Source: Sphingobium sp. OAS761
GTDB taxonomy: Bacteria > Pseudomonadota > Alphaproteobacteria > Sphingomonadales > Sphingomonadaceae
Assembly (NCBI RefSeq): GCF_024168485.1
Contig: NZ_JALJVY010000004.1
Coordinates: 186,001-250,000, forward strand
Direction of reading: 5' to 3'
Length of the DNA: 64,000 bases
In this document: in pieces, positions 27,275-35,520 of the stretch
Numbering within the stretch: position 1 is the stretch's first letter
Layout: each line of letters opens with the position of its first letter
Translations under genes and position numbers: made by a program
The notes under the pieces: generated by a model
What the model saw: only the letters and a program-made list of their open reading frames with translations
What the model was told of the DNA's origin: nothing
The model's database searches: none

Positions 27275-28515
27275 TCGCTGACTTGCTTGCCTCCCAACGT
27301 GAAGGATGGTCGCTCGAGCGCCCCTTCTACCGCGACGCCGACATCTATGCGCTGGAGAATGACCGCCTGTTCCCGCGACAATGGAGCGTCGTCGCCCACG
27401 TCGCAGACCTGCCCCAGCGCGGCGCGCATGTTGTGCGCTCGCTTTTCGGGCAGGAGATTATCGTCGTGAACGCTGGCGATCATGGCTTTCGCGCCTATCA
27501 TAATGTCTGCACCCATCGCGGCTCGCGCATCTGCAAGGGCGACGGCAAAAGCCCGATGCTCGTCTGCCCTTATCATGCCTGGTCGTTCCAGTTGACCGGC
27601 GAGTTGAAGACGACCCGCGACCTGCCGGCCGGCGTCGACCCCACTCAGCTTGGCCTGCACCCTGTCGCCTGCCGCGAGATTGGCGGACTGATTCTGTGTG
27701 GCCTCGACATAGCCGCGATGCCGAGCCTCGACGCGATGGAGCAGGCCATGCTGCCGACCTTGCGTCAGCACGGGATCGAACGGGCGAAGGTTGCCGCGCG
27801 GCGGTCTTATCCGACCCGCGCCAACTGGAAGCTGGTGCTGGAAAATTTCTACGAATGCTATCATTGCCGTCCGTCGCACCCGGAATATTTCCGCATGAAC
27901 GGCCATATCGCGGCAACCGCCATCAGTGATCCTGCAGCCGCCAGCGACTGGGAGGAAAAGGTCGCAATCTGGCGCGCTGGCCTAGACGACGCTCCTTACA
28001 ATCGCGAAATCCGCGTGGCGGGCGGCGTGGATGAAGCGCGTTTTACCACCTACCGCCACCCGATTGGCCTCGGTCGCCGCACCGCATCGCGCACCGGCGA
28101 TCCGGTAGCCCCGCTGATGGGCGGCTTTACCGACTATGACGGCGGCGAGACCGCGCTGCACCTGGGCATGTTCGGCTTCCTTGGCGCCTATAACGATCAC
28201 GCCGTGCTGTTCCAGTTCGTGCCGATCGGCCCTGATGAGACCGATGTTGTGCTCACATGGTTCGTGGATGCGGAAGCCGATCTCGCCGCAATCGACGAGG
28301 ATGCGCTGACTTTTCTGTGGGATGTGACCACCCGACAGGACAAGGGCATCGTTGAGGAGAATGCGCGTGGCGTCGATTCGCCCGCTTATCGTCCCGGCCC
28401 CTATACCGTGCTGGAAGCGCAGACCGCCGGTTTCGTCAGCCACTATGCCGCGATGATGCGCACCTTGTTATCCCGCGATAGCGGCACACAGGATCCCTTG
28501 CGCGTCGTCGCCTGA
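27271..28515 (+). CDS. Rieske non-haem iron oxygenase, betaine N-demethylase type
   Basis: The 414-residue protein has a Rieske [2Fe-2S] site (Cys80-x-His82 in CTHRG, Cys99-x2-His102 in CPYHAW) and a mononuclear iron site (His198 and His203 in ECYHCRPSHPEYF, with an Asp in RQDKGIVEENARG). The sequence style is that of the GbcA/stachydrine-demethylase group, which removes a methyl group from quaternary amines as formaldehyde. Dimethylglycine-dehydrogenase-like and sarcosine oxidase genes nearby would remove the next methyl groups. No reductase partner (GbcB type) is in the window. ATG 27271 overlaps the dipeptidase stop. The exact substrate is inferred. Confidence 0.85.
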   Translation: MIADLLASQREGWSLERPFYRDADIYALENDRLFPRQWSVVAHVADLPQRGAHVVRSLFGQEIIVVNAGDHGFRAYHNVCTHRGSRICKGDGKSPMLVCPYHAWSFQLTGELKTTRDLPAGVDPTQLGLHPVACREIGGLILCGLDIAAMPSLDAMEQAMLPTLRQHGIERAKVAARRSYPTRANWKLVLENFYECYHCRPSHPEYFRMNGHIAATAISDPAAASDWEEKVAIWRAGLDDAPYNREIRVAGGVDEARFTTYRHPIGLGRRTASRTGDPVAPLMGGFTDYDGGETALHLGMFGFLGAYNDHAVLFQFVPIGPDETDVVLTWFVDAEADLAAIDEDALTFLWDVTTRQDKGIVEENARGVDSPAYRPGPYTVLEAQTAGFVSHYAAMMRTLLSRDSGTQDPLRVVA

Positions 28516-28551
28516 CCACCGGCAGTCCGCAGCATAGCTGGAGACAAGAGC

Positions 28552-29529
28552 ATGGCGCAGGCCGATCCGACCATTCCTTTCTACGATGCCAGCCGGGTCC
28601 GCGCCCTGCTCGACTATGATGGCTGCATCGCCGCCGTGCGCGCGGCGATGCGCGATTTTACCGCCGGGGGCACGGAGCAGCCCCTGCGCACCATCATTCC
28701 GATCGCGCCGGGCGAGTTGTTCGCCCTGATGCCCGGCATGCTGGAATCGCCTCACGGCTTCGGCGCAAAGGTCATCACCGCCTACGGTGATCCCGACCGG
28801 CCGGGCCGCTCTGCGCATCGCGGCGTCGTCGTTCTTTTCGACCGCGCCGACGGGAGGATCGTTTGCATCGCGGATGCGGGCGAGATCACGCATATCCGCA
28901 CGGCAGCAGCGAGCGCGGTCGCCACCGAAGCGCTCGCCCGGCCCGATGCCTGCCGTCTCGCCATGTTCGGCTGCGGCGCCCAGGGGTGGACGCATGTCCA
29001 GGCGATTGCCCGCGTGCGGGCATTGAAGGAAATCATTATCTGGGCGCGCGACGAGGACGCTGCCCATGCGTTTGCCGCGCGCGTGGAGACGGCCACCGGA
29101 ATCCCGGCACGCGCTGCGCCGGACGGACGAACTGCGGCGGGCGGCGCAGACATCATCTGCACCGTAACCGCGTCGCAGACCCCGGTGCTGTTGGGCGATT
29201 GGGTGCGTCCCGGTACGCATGTGAACATCGTGGGGTCGAGCCATGCCGGCCCGGTCGAGATCGACCATGATCTGGTGCTGCGCAGCCGCTTCATCGCCGA
29301 CAGTCGCCGGTCTGTGCTGGCCGCCGGCGCCGAATTTCTGAACGCCAAGGCGGCGGGCTTGATCGATGACGGCCATATCGTCGCAGAGATCGGGGAGGTG
29401 CTGCTCAGGCAGGTTCCCGGCCGATGCTCGGAGCAGGATATAACCGTCTACAAATCGCTCGGCCATGTAGTGCAGGATCTTGCCGCTGCCGCATATGTGC
29501 ATCAGACCGAAAAGTCGATACGCTATTGA
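28552..29529 (+). CDS. Ornithine cyclodeaminase/mu-crystallin family protein
   Basis: The 325-residue protein has an N-terminal substrate domain (GFGAKVITAYGDP; Lys of the family active site in GAKVI) and a Rossmann NAD(P) domain with MFGCGAQGWTHVQAIARV and the later TVTASQTPVL. Family members are ornithine cyclodeaminases, alanine or lysine-type dehydrogenases and ketimine reductases, some acting on N-alkyl amino acids. Here it could oxidise an amino acid released by the peptidases or reduce an imine made during demethylation. AGCTGGAGAC gives a good ribosome site. It lies 36 bases after the Rieske gene, in the same operon. Confidence 0.85.
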   Translation: MAQADPTIPFYDASRVRALLDYDGCIAAVRAAMRDFTAGGTEQPLRTIIPIAPGELFALMPGMLESPHGFGAKVITAYGDPDRPGRSAHRGVVVLFDRADGRIVCIADAGEITHIRTAAASAVATEALARPDACRLAMFGCGAQGWTHVQAIARVRALKEIIIWARDEDAAHAFAARVETATGIPARAAPDGRTAAGGADIICTVTASQTPVLLGDWVRPGTHVNIVGSSHAGPVEIDHDLVLRSRFIADSRRSVLAAGAEFLNAKAAGLIDDGHIVAEIGEVLLRQVPGRCSEQDITVYKSLGHVVQDLAAAAYVHQTEKSIRY

Positions 29530-29594
29530 ATTGTATTTCTGTTTTCATGGGACAATTTCCTTGATCTCCAAGAAGAAAATTCATACTTCGTTCA

Positions 29595-29608
29595 ATACAG
29601 TTATGTAT
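29595..29608. promoter_or_regulatory. Palindromic operator before soxB (site 4)
   Basis: ATACAGTTATGTAT has perfect arms and lies 12 bases before the soxB start codon, in a short AT-rich gap of 90 bases. It marks soxBDAG-purU-peptidase as a separately promoted unit under the same control. Confidence 0.65.
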
Positions 29609-29619
29609 CGGTAGGGTTT

Positions 29620-30876
29620 ATGAGGCGGCTTTATTCAGGCTGGCAGCTATTGCGTGAAGGACTGCGCGGACAGCGCGGCTGGACGCCTGCCTGGCGGGAG
29701 CCAGAGCCCAAACCGCGCTACGACGCAATCATCGTCGGCGGCGGCGGCCATGGGCTTGCCACGGCCTATTATCTCGCCCGCACGCATGGCGTGCGCAACG
29801 TTGCGGTACTGGAAAAGGGCTGGATCGGCGGCGGCAACAGCGGCCGCAACACTACGATCGTACGCTCCAACTATTATTACCAGCCAAGCGCGGCACTCTA
29901 CGATCATGCGCTGCGGCTCTACGAGGGCCTGTCGCGCGAGCTGAACTATAATGTCATGCTGAGCCAGCGCGGCCTCATCACGCTGGCGCACAGCCGCCAC
30001 GATCTGGAAGCGGCGACGCGCTGGGTGGGAGCCATGCGCCTCAATGGCGTGGACACGACAATGCTGTCGGTGGCGAACATCGCCCGCCGCGTGCCCGCGC
30101 TCGATGTGTCGCCAGGCGCCCGTTATCCTGTGTTTGGCGGCTTCGTGCAGGATCGGGCGGGAACGGCGCGCCACGACGCCGTGGTATGGGGCTATGCCCG
30201 CGCCGCCGATGCGCTGGGCGTCGATATCATCCAAAATTGCGCAGTCACCGGCATCCTTCGCGGCGTCGACGGCCGCGTGACCGGCGTCGAGACCGGCCGC
30301 GGGCGGATCATGGCGGACAAGGTCGCACTGGCCGCAGCAGGTCATTCGTCCGTGCTGGCGGACATGGCAGGCTTTCGCCTGCCGATAAGCAGCTATGCGC
30401 TCCAGGCCTTCGTGTCAGAGCCGCTCAAGCCGGTGATCGACACGGCCGTGCTCAGCCTCGCCACCGGCACCTATGTCAGCCAGTCGGACAAGGGCGGCCT
30501 CGTGATCGGTGGAGGGCTGGATCATTATCTCTCCTACGCGCAGCGCGGCAACCTGCCGGTCGCGCGCTCGGTGCTAGGCGCGATCGCCGAGCAATACCCC
30601 TCTTTCGGCCGCGTCCGCTTCGCGCGGCAATGGGCTGGCATCGTAGATGTCGTGCCCGATTCCAGCCCGATCATCGGCGCCTCGCCGGTGCCCGGCCTCT
30701 ACCTCAACTGCGGCTGGGGCACAGGCGGGTTCAAGGCGATTCCAGTAGGCGGCACGGTGCTGGCGCATCATCTTGCGACCGGAGAGCCGCATCCGCTCGC
30801 CGCGCCCTTCGATCTGGGCCGTTTCGCGCGTGGCGCGCTAATCGACGAGGCCGCAGCCTCCGGCATCGCGCATTGA
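29620..30876 (+). CDS. soxB: Sarcosine oxidase beta subunit
   Basis: The 418-residue flavoprotein subunit opens with YDAIIVGGGGHGLATAYYLA, the FAD-binding motif of the SoxB group, followed by KGWIGGGNSGRNTTIVRSNY. Heterotetrameric sarcosine oxidase oxidatively demethylates sarcosine to glycine and passes the methyl group to tetrahydrofolate as 5,10-methylene-THF. The beta subunit holds the catalytic flavin. The order soxB-soxD-soxA-soxG is the usual one. The gene sits directly after operator site 4. Confidence 0.95.
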   Translation: MRRLYSGWQLLREGLRGQRGWTPAWREPEPKPRYDAIIVGGGGHGLATAYYLARTHGVRNVAVLEKGWIGGGNSGRNTTIVRSNYYYQPSAALYDHALRLYEGLSRELNYNVMLSQRGLITLAHSRHDLEAATRWVGAMRLNGVDTTMLSVANIARRVPALDVSPGARYPVFGGFVQDRAGTARHDAVVWGYARAADALGVDIIQNCAVTGILRGVDGRVTGVETGRGRIMADKVALAAAGHSSVLADMAGFRLPISSYALQAFVSEPLKPVIDTAVLSLATGTYVSQSDKGGLVIGGGLDHYLSYAQRGNLPVARSVLGAIAEQYPSFGRVRFARQWAGIVDVVPDSSPIIGASPVPGLYLNCGWGTGGFKAIPVGGTVLAHHLATGEPHPLAAPFDLGRFARGALIDEAAASGIAH

Positions 30877-30883
30877 GGCCTTC

Positions 30884-31189
30884 ATGCTCCTGATTTCCTG
30901 TCCCCATTGCGGCCCGCGCGACGAGGTCGAATTTTCCTGCGGCGGCCAGAGCCATATCGTCCGCCCGCCCGAGAGCGCAAGCGATGCGGAATGGGCCGCC
31001 TATCTGTTCGATCGCGACAATCCTCGCGGAGTGCATCGGGAACGCTGGGTCCATGATCATGGCTGCGGCCAGTGGTTCAATATCGCGCGCGATACGGTGA
31101 CGCATACGATCAGCGCCGTCTATCCTATGGGCGAGTCAGCGCCGGGCATCGCTGGAACCGGCATGGTCGGTACCGGGGCTTCGCTGTGA
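30884..31189 (+). CDS. soxD: Sarcosine oxidase delta subunit
   Basis: The 101-residue subunit has the expected zinc-binding cysteines (ISCPHCGPRDEVEFSCGG) and the C-terminal HDHGCGQWFNIARDT motif. It is a structural zinc subunit of the SoxBDAG complex. It starts seven bases after soxB and its stop overlaps the soxA GTG start. Confidence 0.95.
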   Translation: MLLISCPHCGPRDEVEFSCGGQSHIVRPPESASDAEWAAYLFDRDNPRGVHRERWVHDHGCGQWFNIARDTVTHTISAVYPMGESAPGIAGTGMVGTGASL

Positions 31190-34107
31190 CGGGGCAGCCC
31201 TTCAGATCCGCAACCGGCGGCCGCATCGACCGATCGCGCACGCTGCGCTTCCGCTTTGGCGGCCGCGACTATGTCGGCCACCCCGGCGACACGCTGGCAT
31301 CCGCCCTACTCGCCAACGGCGTGCGCCTGCTTGGTCGATCCTTCAAATATCATCGCCCGCGCGGCCTGCTCGCCGCCGGAGTCGAAGAACCCAACGCGCT
31401 CGTCCAGCTTGGCGAGGGCGCGCGCGTCACGCCCAATGTCCGCGCGACCGAGGTGCCGCTTTATGAAGGTCTGGTGGCAAGCTCGGTCAATTGCTGGCCG
31501 AGCGCCCGGTTCGACATCGGTGCGGTCAACGACCTGTTGCACCGCTTCCTGGCCGCTGGCTTCTACTACAAGACCTTCATGTGGCCGAACTGGCACCTTT
31601 ATGAAGGCTTCGTCCGCCGCGCCGCCGGGCTTGGCCGCCCGTCGCGCGAAGCCGATCCCGACCGCTACGTCACCCGAAACGCCCATTGCGACCTGCTGGT
31701 CGTCGGCGCCGGGCCGGCGGGACTGGCGGCGGCGCGCGCCGCGGCGGAGCGGGGCGAACGGATAATATTGGTCGAACAGGACATGGCGATCGGCGGATCC
31801 CTGCTGCACGACAACAACATCATCGACGGTCTTGATCAGGATGCATGGATCGCCGGCGTCCGCGCCGCCCTGGACGAAGCGCCCGACGCGCGCATCCTTA
31901 CGCGAACTACCGCAGTGGGCTATTTCGACCATAATGCGCTGGCGCTGGTCGAGGCGCTCGGCAGCGAAGTCGATTGCGCAGCCACCCCGGATCGTCCGCG
32001 CTTCCGCCTCTGGCAGGTGCGCGCCGCACGGGTGGTGCTGGCGACCGGCGCGATCGAACGGCCGCTGGTCTTTGCCGGCAACGATCGACCCGGCGTGATG
32101 CTGGCCGGAGCGGCGCGGACCTATGCGGCCCGCTTCGGGGTGCTGCCGGGCAAGCGGGCGCTTGTCGTCACCAATGACGATGAAGCCTATCGCGTGGCCG
32201 AAGCACTGATTGCCGCTGGTATGGAGGTCGCGGAACTCATCGATCTGCGCGCGACAGTGCCCGCCGACCTGGCCGCCCGGCTTGCAGCCCACGGCGTCGC
32301 AATGACGCGCAACGCCACGGTCGATGCGACCAGGGGTCGCGGCCACATCCGCGCGGCGCGGATTCGGCTCCCGGGCGGCGCGACACGCTGGGTGCGTTGC
32401 GACTGCCTGGCGATGTCGGGAGGTTTCAGCCCCGCCGTTCACCTCTTTTCGCAATCGGGGGGCACGCTCCGTTTCGATGAACAGCGCGCCGCTTTCGTCC
32501 CCGAACGATCGGTGCAGCCGGAGGTGTCGGTCGGCGGCGCAGCGGGTGACTTCGACCTGACAAGCGCGCTGGCATCCGGCTACCGCGCCGGCGGCGGCAC
32601 CGGTGCCGCGCCATCGGCAAGCCAGTCGCGTCAGCCCAGCCCGCCCGGTCCGCTGGGACAAGTGGCAGGCGATCCATCTCGCGCATTCGTCGACTATCAG
32701 AATGACGTCACCGCCGCCGACGTGGCGCTGGCCGCCCGCGAAAGTTTCCGCTCGGTCGAGCATCTGAAACGCTACACGACACTGGGCATGGCGCCCGATC
32801 AGGGCAAGACCTCCAATGTCAACGGCCTCGCCCTACTGGCGGGCGCGACCGCGCGCACGATCGCGGAAACCGGAACGACCCGCTTTCGCTTTCCCTATAC
32901 CCCCTTGCCCTTGTCGGTCATGGCGGGGTGGCGGCGCGGCGACCTGTTCCGGCCGGTTCGATTCATGCCGGGGCATGGCCGCCATGTCACCGCCGGCGCC
33001 CTGTTCGAGGACTTCGGCGGCTGGCAACGGCCAGCCTGCTATCCGCGCGCAGGCGAGGATCGGCATGCGGCCGAACAGCGCGAGGCGCTGGCCGTGCGGC
33101 AGGGTGCTGGCCTGTTCGAAGGATCACCGCTCGGCAAGATCGAGATTGTCGGCCCGGATGCCGCGCGTTTTCTGGACCGCATATATGCCAATACCATGTC
33201 GACGCTCCAGCCCGGCAAGGTGCGATACGGACTGATGCTGAGCGAGATCGGCGCCATCATCGATGACGGCGTCTGCGCCAGGCTGGCGGAGGACCGCTTC
33301 CTCGTCTGCACGTCGAGCGGTGGCGCGGCGCGCATCTCCGCCTGGCTGGAGGAATGGCATCAGTGCGAATGGCCCGACCTCGACCTGGTGATTGCGCCCG
33401 TCACGTCGGCCTGGGGCGTGCTGACGCTGAGCGGTCCGGCGGCGCGCGCGATCCTCTCGGCCGTGGGCACGGACATAAATCTCGCGGCCGACGCCTTCCC
33501 GCATATGAGCTGGCGACAGGGACTCGTCGGCGGCATGGCCGCGCGCATCCTGCGGGTCAGCTATACCGGCGACCTGTCCTATGAGATCAACGTGCCGGCA
33601 AGCCGAGTCCCCGAATTGTGGGACAGGTTGATGGCGGCCGGGGCCGGCCATGGCATCGCGCCGGTCGGGATCGACGCCTGGATGCTGCTGCGCACGGAAA
33701 AGGGATATCTGCACATCGGCGCGGACACCGACGGCACCACCACGCCGCTCGATGTCGGCTGGCCGCAGGTGCTGCGCAAGAAGAGCGATTTCATCGGCAA
33801 GCGGTCGCTATTCCTGCCGGAAAATCTCAGCGAGGACCGGCTCGCCTTCGTCGGCTTTGCCAGCGATGACCCCGCGATCGCGCTGCCGATCGGCGCGCAT
33901 GTCCTGGGACCGGACGGCAGCGACGGCTATGTCACCTCATCGGGCTTCAGCCCCACGTTGGGACATGGCGTCGCGCTTGGGCTGATCCGGGGCGGCGCGG
34001 CGCGCGTGGGCGAGCGCGTCGTCGTGCGGGGGCTGGATGGCGACCTGCCGGCCCGCGTCACATCCCCCGTTCATTTCGATGCGCAGGGAGAACGGCTCAA
34101 TGGCTGA
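31186..34107 (+). CDS. soxA: Sarcosine oxidase alpha subunit
   Basis: With the GTG start at 31186 the product has 973 residues, normal for SoxA. The N-terminal domain is ferredoxin-like (RFGGRDYVGHPGDTLASALL), then an NAD/FAD domain begins with DLLVVGAGPAGLAAARAAAE, and the last 400 residues are a GcvT/aminomethyltransferase-like THF domain (GKIEIVGPDAARFLDRIYAN; VSYTGDLSYEINVP). The subunit binds NAD and FMN at the interface with beta and hosts folate-dependent methylene transfer. It overlaps soxD by four bases and soxG by eight. Confidence 0.95.
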   Translation: MTGQPFRSATGGRIDRSRTLRFRFGGRDYVGHPGDTLASALLANGVRLLGRSFKYHRPRGLLAAGVEEPNALVQLGEGARVTPNVRATEVPLYEGLVASSVNCWPSARFDIGAVNDLLHRFLAAGFYYKTFMWPNWHLYEGFVRRAAGLGRPSREADPDRYVTRNAHCDLLVVGAGPAGLAAARAAAERGERIILVEQDMAIGGSLLHDNNIIDGLDQDAWIAGVRAALDEAPDARILTRTTAVGYFDHNALALVEALGSEVDCAATPDRPRFRLWQVRAARVVLATGAIERPLVFAGNDRPGVMLAGAARTYAARFGVLPGKRALVVTNDDEAYRVAEALIAAGMEVAELIDLRATVPADLAARLAAHGVAMTRNATVDATRGRGHIRAARIRLPGGATRWVRCDCLAMSGGFSPAVHLFSQSGGTLRFDEQRAAFVPERSVQPEVSVGGAAGDFDLTSALASGYRAGGGTGAAPSASQSRQPSPPGPLGQVAGDPSRAFVDYQNDVTAADVALAARESFRSVEHLKRYTTLGMAPDQGKTSNVNGLALLAGATARTIAETGTTRFRFPYTPLPLSVMAGWRRGDLFRPVRFMPGHGRHVTAGALFEDFGGWQRPACYPRAGEDRHAAEQREALAVRQGAGLFEGSPLGKIEIVGPDAARFLDRIYANTMSTLQPGKVRYGLMLSEIGAIIDDGVCARLAEDRFLVCTSSGGAARISAWLEEWHQCEWPDLDLVIAPVTSAWGVLTLSGPAARAILSAVGTDINLAADAFPHMSWRQGLVGGMAARILRVSYTGDLSYEINVPASRVPELWDRLMAAGAGHGIAPVGIDAWMLLRTEKGYLHIGADTDGTTTPLDVGWPQVLRKKSDFIGKRSLFLPENLSEDRLAFVGFASDDPAIALPIGAHVLGPDGSDGYVTSSGFSPTLGHGVALGLIRGGAARVGERVVVRGLDGDLPARVTSPVHFDAQGERLNG

Positions 34108-34639
34108 AGATTTCGTCCTCGACGCGCCAGGCTGCTCGGTGTCGGAAAGGCACCCGTCCTCGGTCTACATCCTGCGGATACGCCGGCCCGATGGCGCGCT
34201 CATCGATCGGATCAGCGCGTTGCTCCGCACGCCGCTTCCGACACAAGCCAATCATGCCGCTGGCACCGCGCCGCGCGTTTTCTGGCGCGCGCCGGGCGAA
34301 TGGATGCTCACGGGCGCGGAAGCTGTCACGCCTGCGATCGACCATGCGCTGGCGGGCGTGACCGCGCATCTTGCCGACATGACGCAAGCCTGTACCATCT
34401 TCCGTGCCAACGGGCCGGCCGCACGCGATTGTCTGTCGATGGGCACTGGAATCGATCTGCACCCGCTTGCCTTCGCCGAGGGGCGCTGCGCCCGGACCCT
34501 GTTCGCCGACACCACTGTCCTCATCGACCGTGTCCCGGGAACCGACGCCTTCGATCTTTATACTGACATCGGCTTTGCCGACCATTTGCGCCGCTGGTTC
34601 GCCGAGGCGCTTCGCGAATTCAAGGATGAGCGACCATGA
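34100..34639 (+). CDS. soxG: Sarcosine oxidase gamma subunit
   Basis: The 179-residue protein shows the SoxG pattern: a central APGEWMLTG, the segment LADMTQACTIFRANGPAARD and a C-terminal tail with GTDAFDLYTDIGFADHL. It is a structural subunit of heterotetrameric sarcosine oxidase. The ATG at 34100 lies inside the soxA end, and its own stop overlaps purU, so translation of the whole set is coupled. Confidence 0.92.
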   Translation: MAEDFVLDAPGCSVSERHPSSVYILRIRRPDGALIDRISALLRTPLPTQANHAAGTAPRVFWRAPGEWMLTGAEAVTPAIDHALAGVTAHLADMTQACTIFRANGPAARDCLSMGTGIDLHPLAFAEGRCARTLFADTTVLIDRVPGTDAFDLYTDIGFADHLRRWFAEALREFKDERP

Positions 34640-35496
34640 CCCTGCCGCATTATGTCATCGTGCTGCGCTGCCGGGAGCGCAAAGGCATCGTCGCGGCCGT
34701 GTCGGCCTTCCTGCTGGACCGTGATCTTACGATCACCGAATCCAGTCAGTATAGCGACCCGTCGACCGACACCTTCTTCATGCGCGTCGTCTTCCGCCAC
34801 GAAGGCGGCTCGGCGATCGACGCCGGTGCCCTGCACGCGGCTTTCACGCCGCTCGCCGACGAATTGCGCATGGATTGGGAACTGCACGACCGATCAGTCA
34901 AGCCCCGCGTGCTGATCGCCGTGTCGCGGTTCGGCCACTGCCTGCACGACCTCGTCCACCGCTGGCGAGCAGGCATCCTGCCGATCGACATCGTCGGCGT
35001 GTTTTCCAATCATGACGACATGCGCTCCTTCGTCGAATGGAACGGCCTGCCTTACCATTATCTGCCCGTGACCAAGGAGACGAAGGACGCGCAGGAGCTG
35101 CAGGTCATCGACCTGATCGGCGAAACCGCGGCCGACTTCGTGGTGCTGGCGCGCTACATGCAGATTCTCTCGCCGCGCCTGTGCGATGCACTTTCCTGGA
35201 AATGCATCAATATCCATCACAGCTTCCTTCCCAGCTTCAAGGGCGCCAAACCCTATCATCAGGCACATGCGCGCGGGGTGAAGATGATCGGCGCGACCGC
35301 GCATTTCGTGACAACCGACCTCGACGAAGGCCCGATCATCGCGCAGGACACACGGCATGTTAGCCACGCGATGACGCCCGAGCAATTCGTCGCTCTTGGT
35401 CAGGAAGTCGAATGCGCGGTCCTCGCGCGCGCGGTAGGCTGGCAGGCAGACCACCGCATCATCAGCAACGGCGGCAAGACGGTCGTCTTCGCCTGA
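34636..35496 (+). CDS. purU: Formyltetrahydrofolate deformylase
   Basis: The 286-residue enzyme has an N-terminal ACT domain (YVIVLRCRERKGIVAAVSAF) and a formyltransferase-like hydrolase domain with RYMQILSP, NIHHSFLPSFKGAKPYHQA (catalytic Asn-His region) and a later Asp in TTDLDEGPII. It releases formate and free THF from 10-formyl-THF. In sarcosine catabolic operons it drains one-carbon units made by SoxBDAG and keeps THF available. The ATGA overlap with soxG supports that role. Confidence 0.94.
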   Translation: MTLPHYVIVLRCRERKGIVAAVSAFLLDRDLTITESSQYSDPSTDTFFMRVVFRHEGGSAIDAGALHAAFTPLADELRMDWELHDRSVKPRVLIAVSRFGHCLHDLVHRWRAGILPIDIVGVFSNHDDMRSFVEWNGLPYHYLPVTKETKDAQELQVIDLIGETAADFVVLARYMQILSPRLCDALSWKCINIHHSFLPSFKGAKPYHQAHARGVKMIGATAHFVTTDLDEGPIIAQDTRHVSHAMTPEQFVALGQEVECAVLARAVGWQADHRIISNGGKTVVFA

Positions 35497-35520
35497 ACCA
35501 GACGCCAAAGGAAGGTCGAT

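Noticed and set aside
31306-32763. Minus-strand frame of 485 codons opposite soxA
   Set aside because: Composition is shadow-like and soxA has clear domains across the whole stretch.
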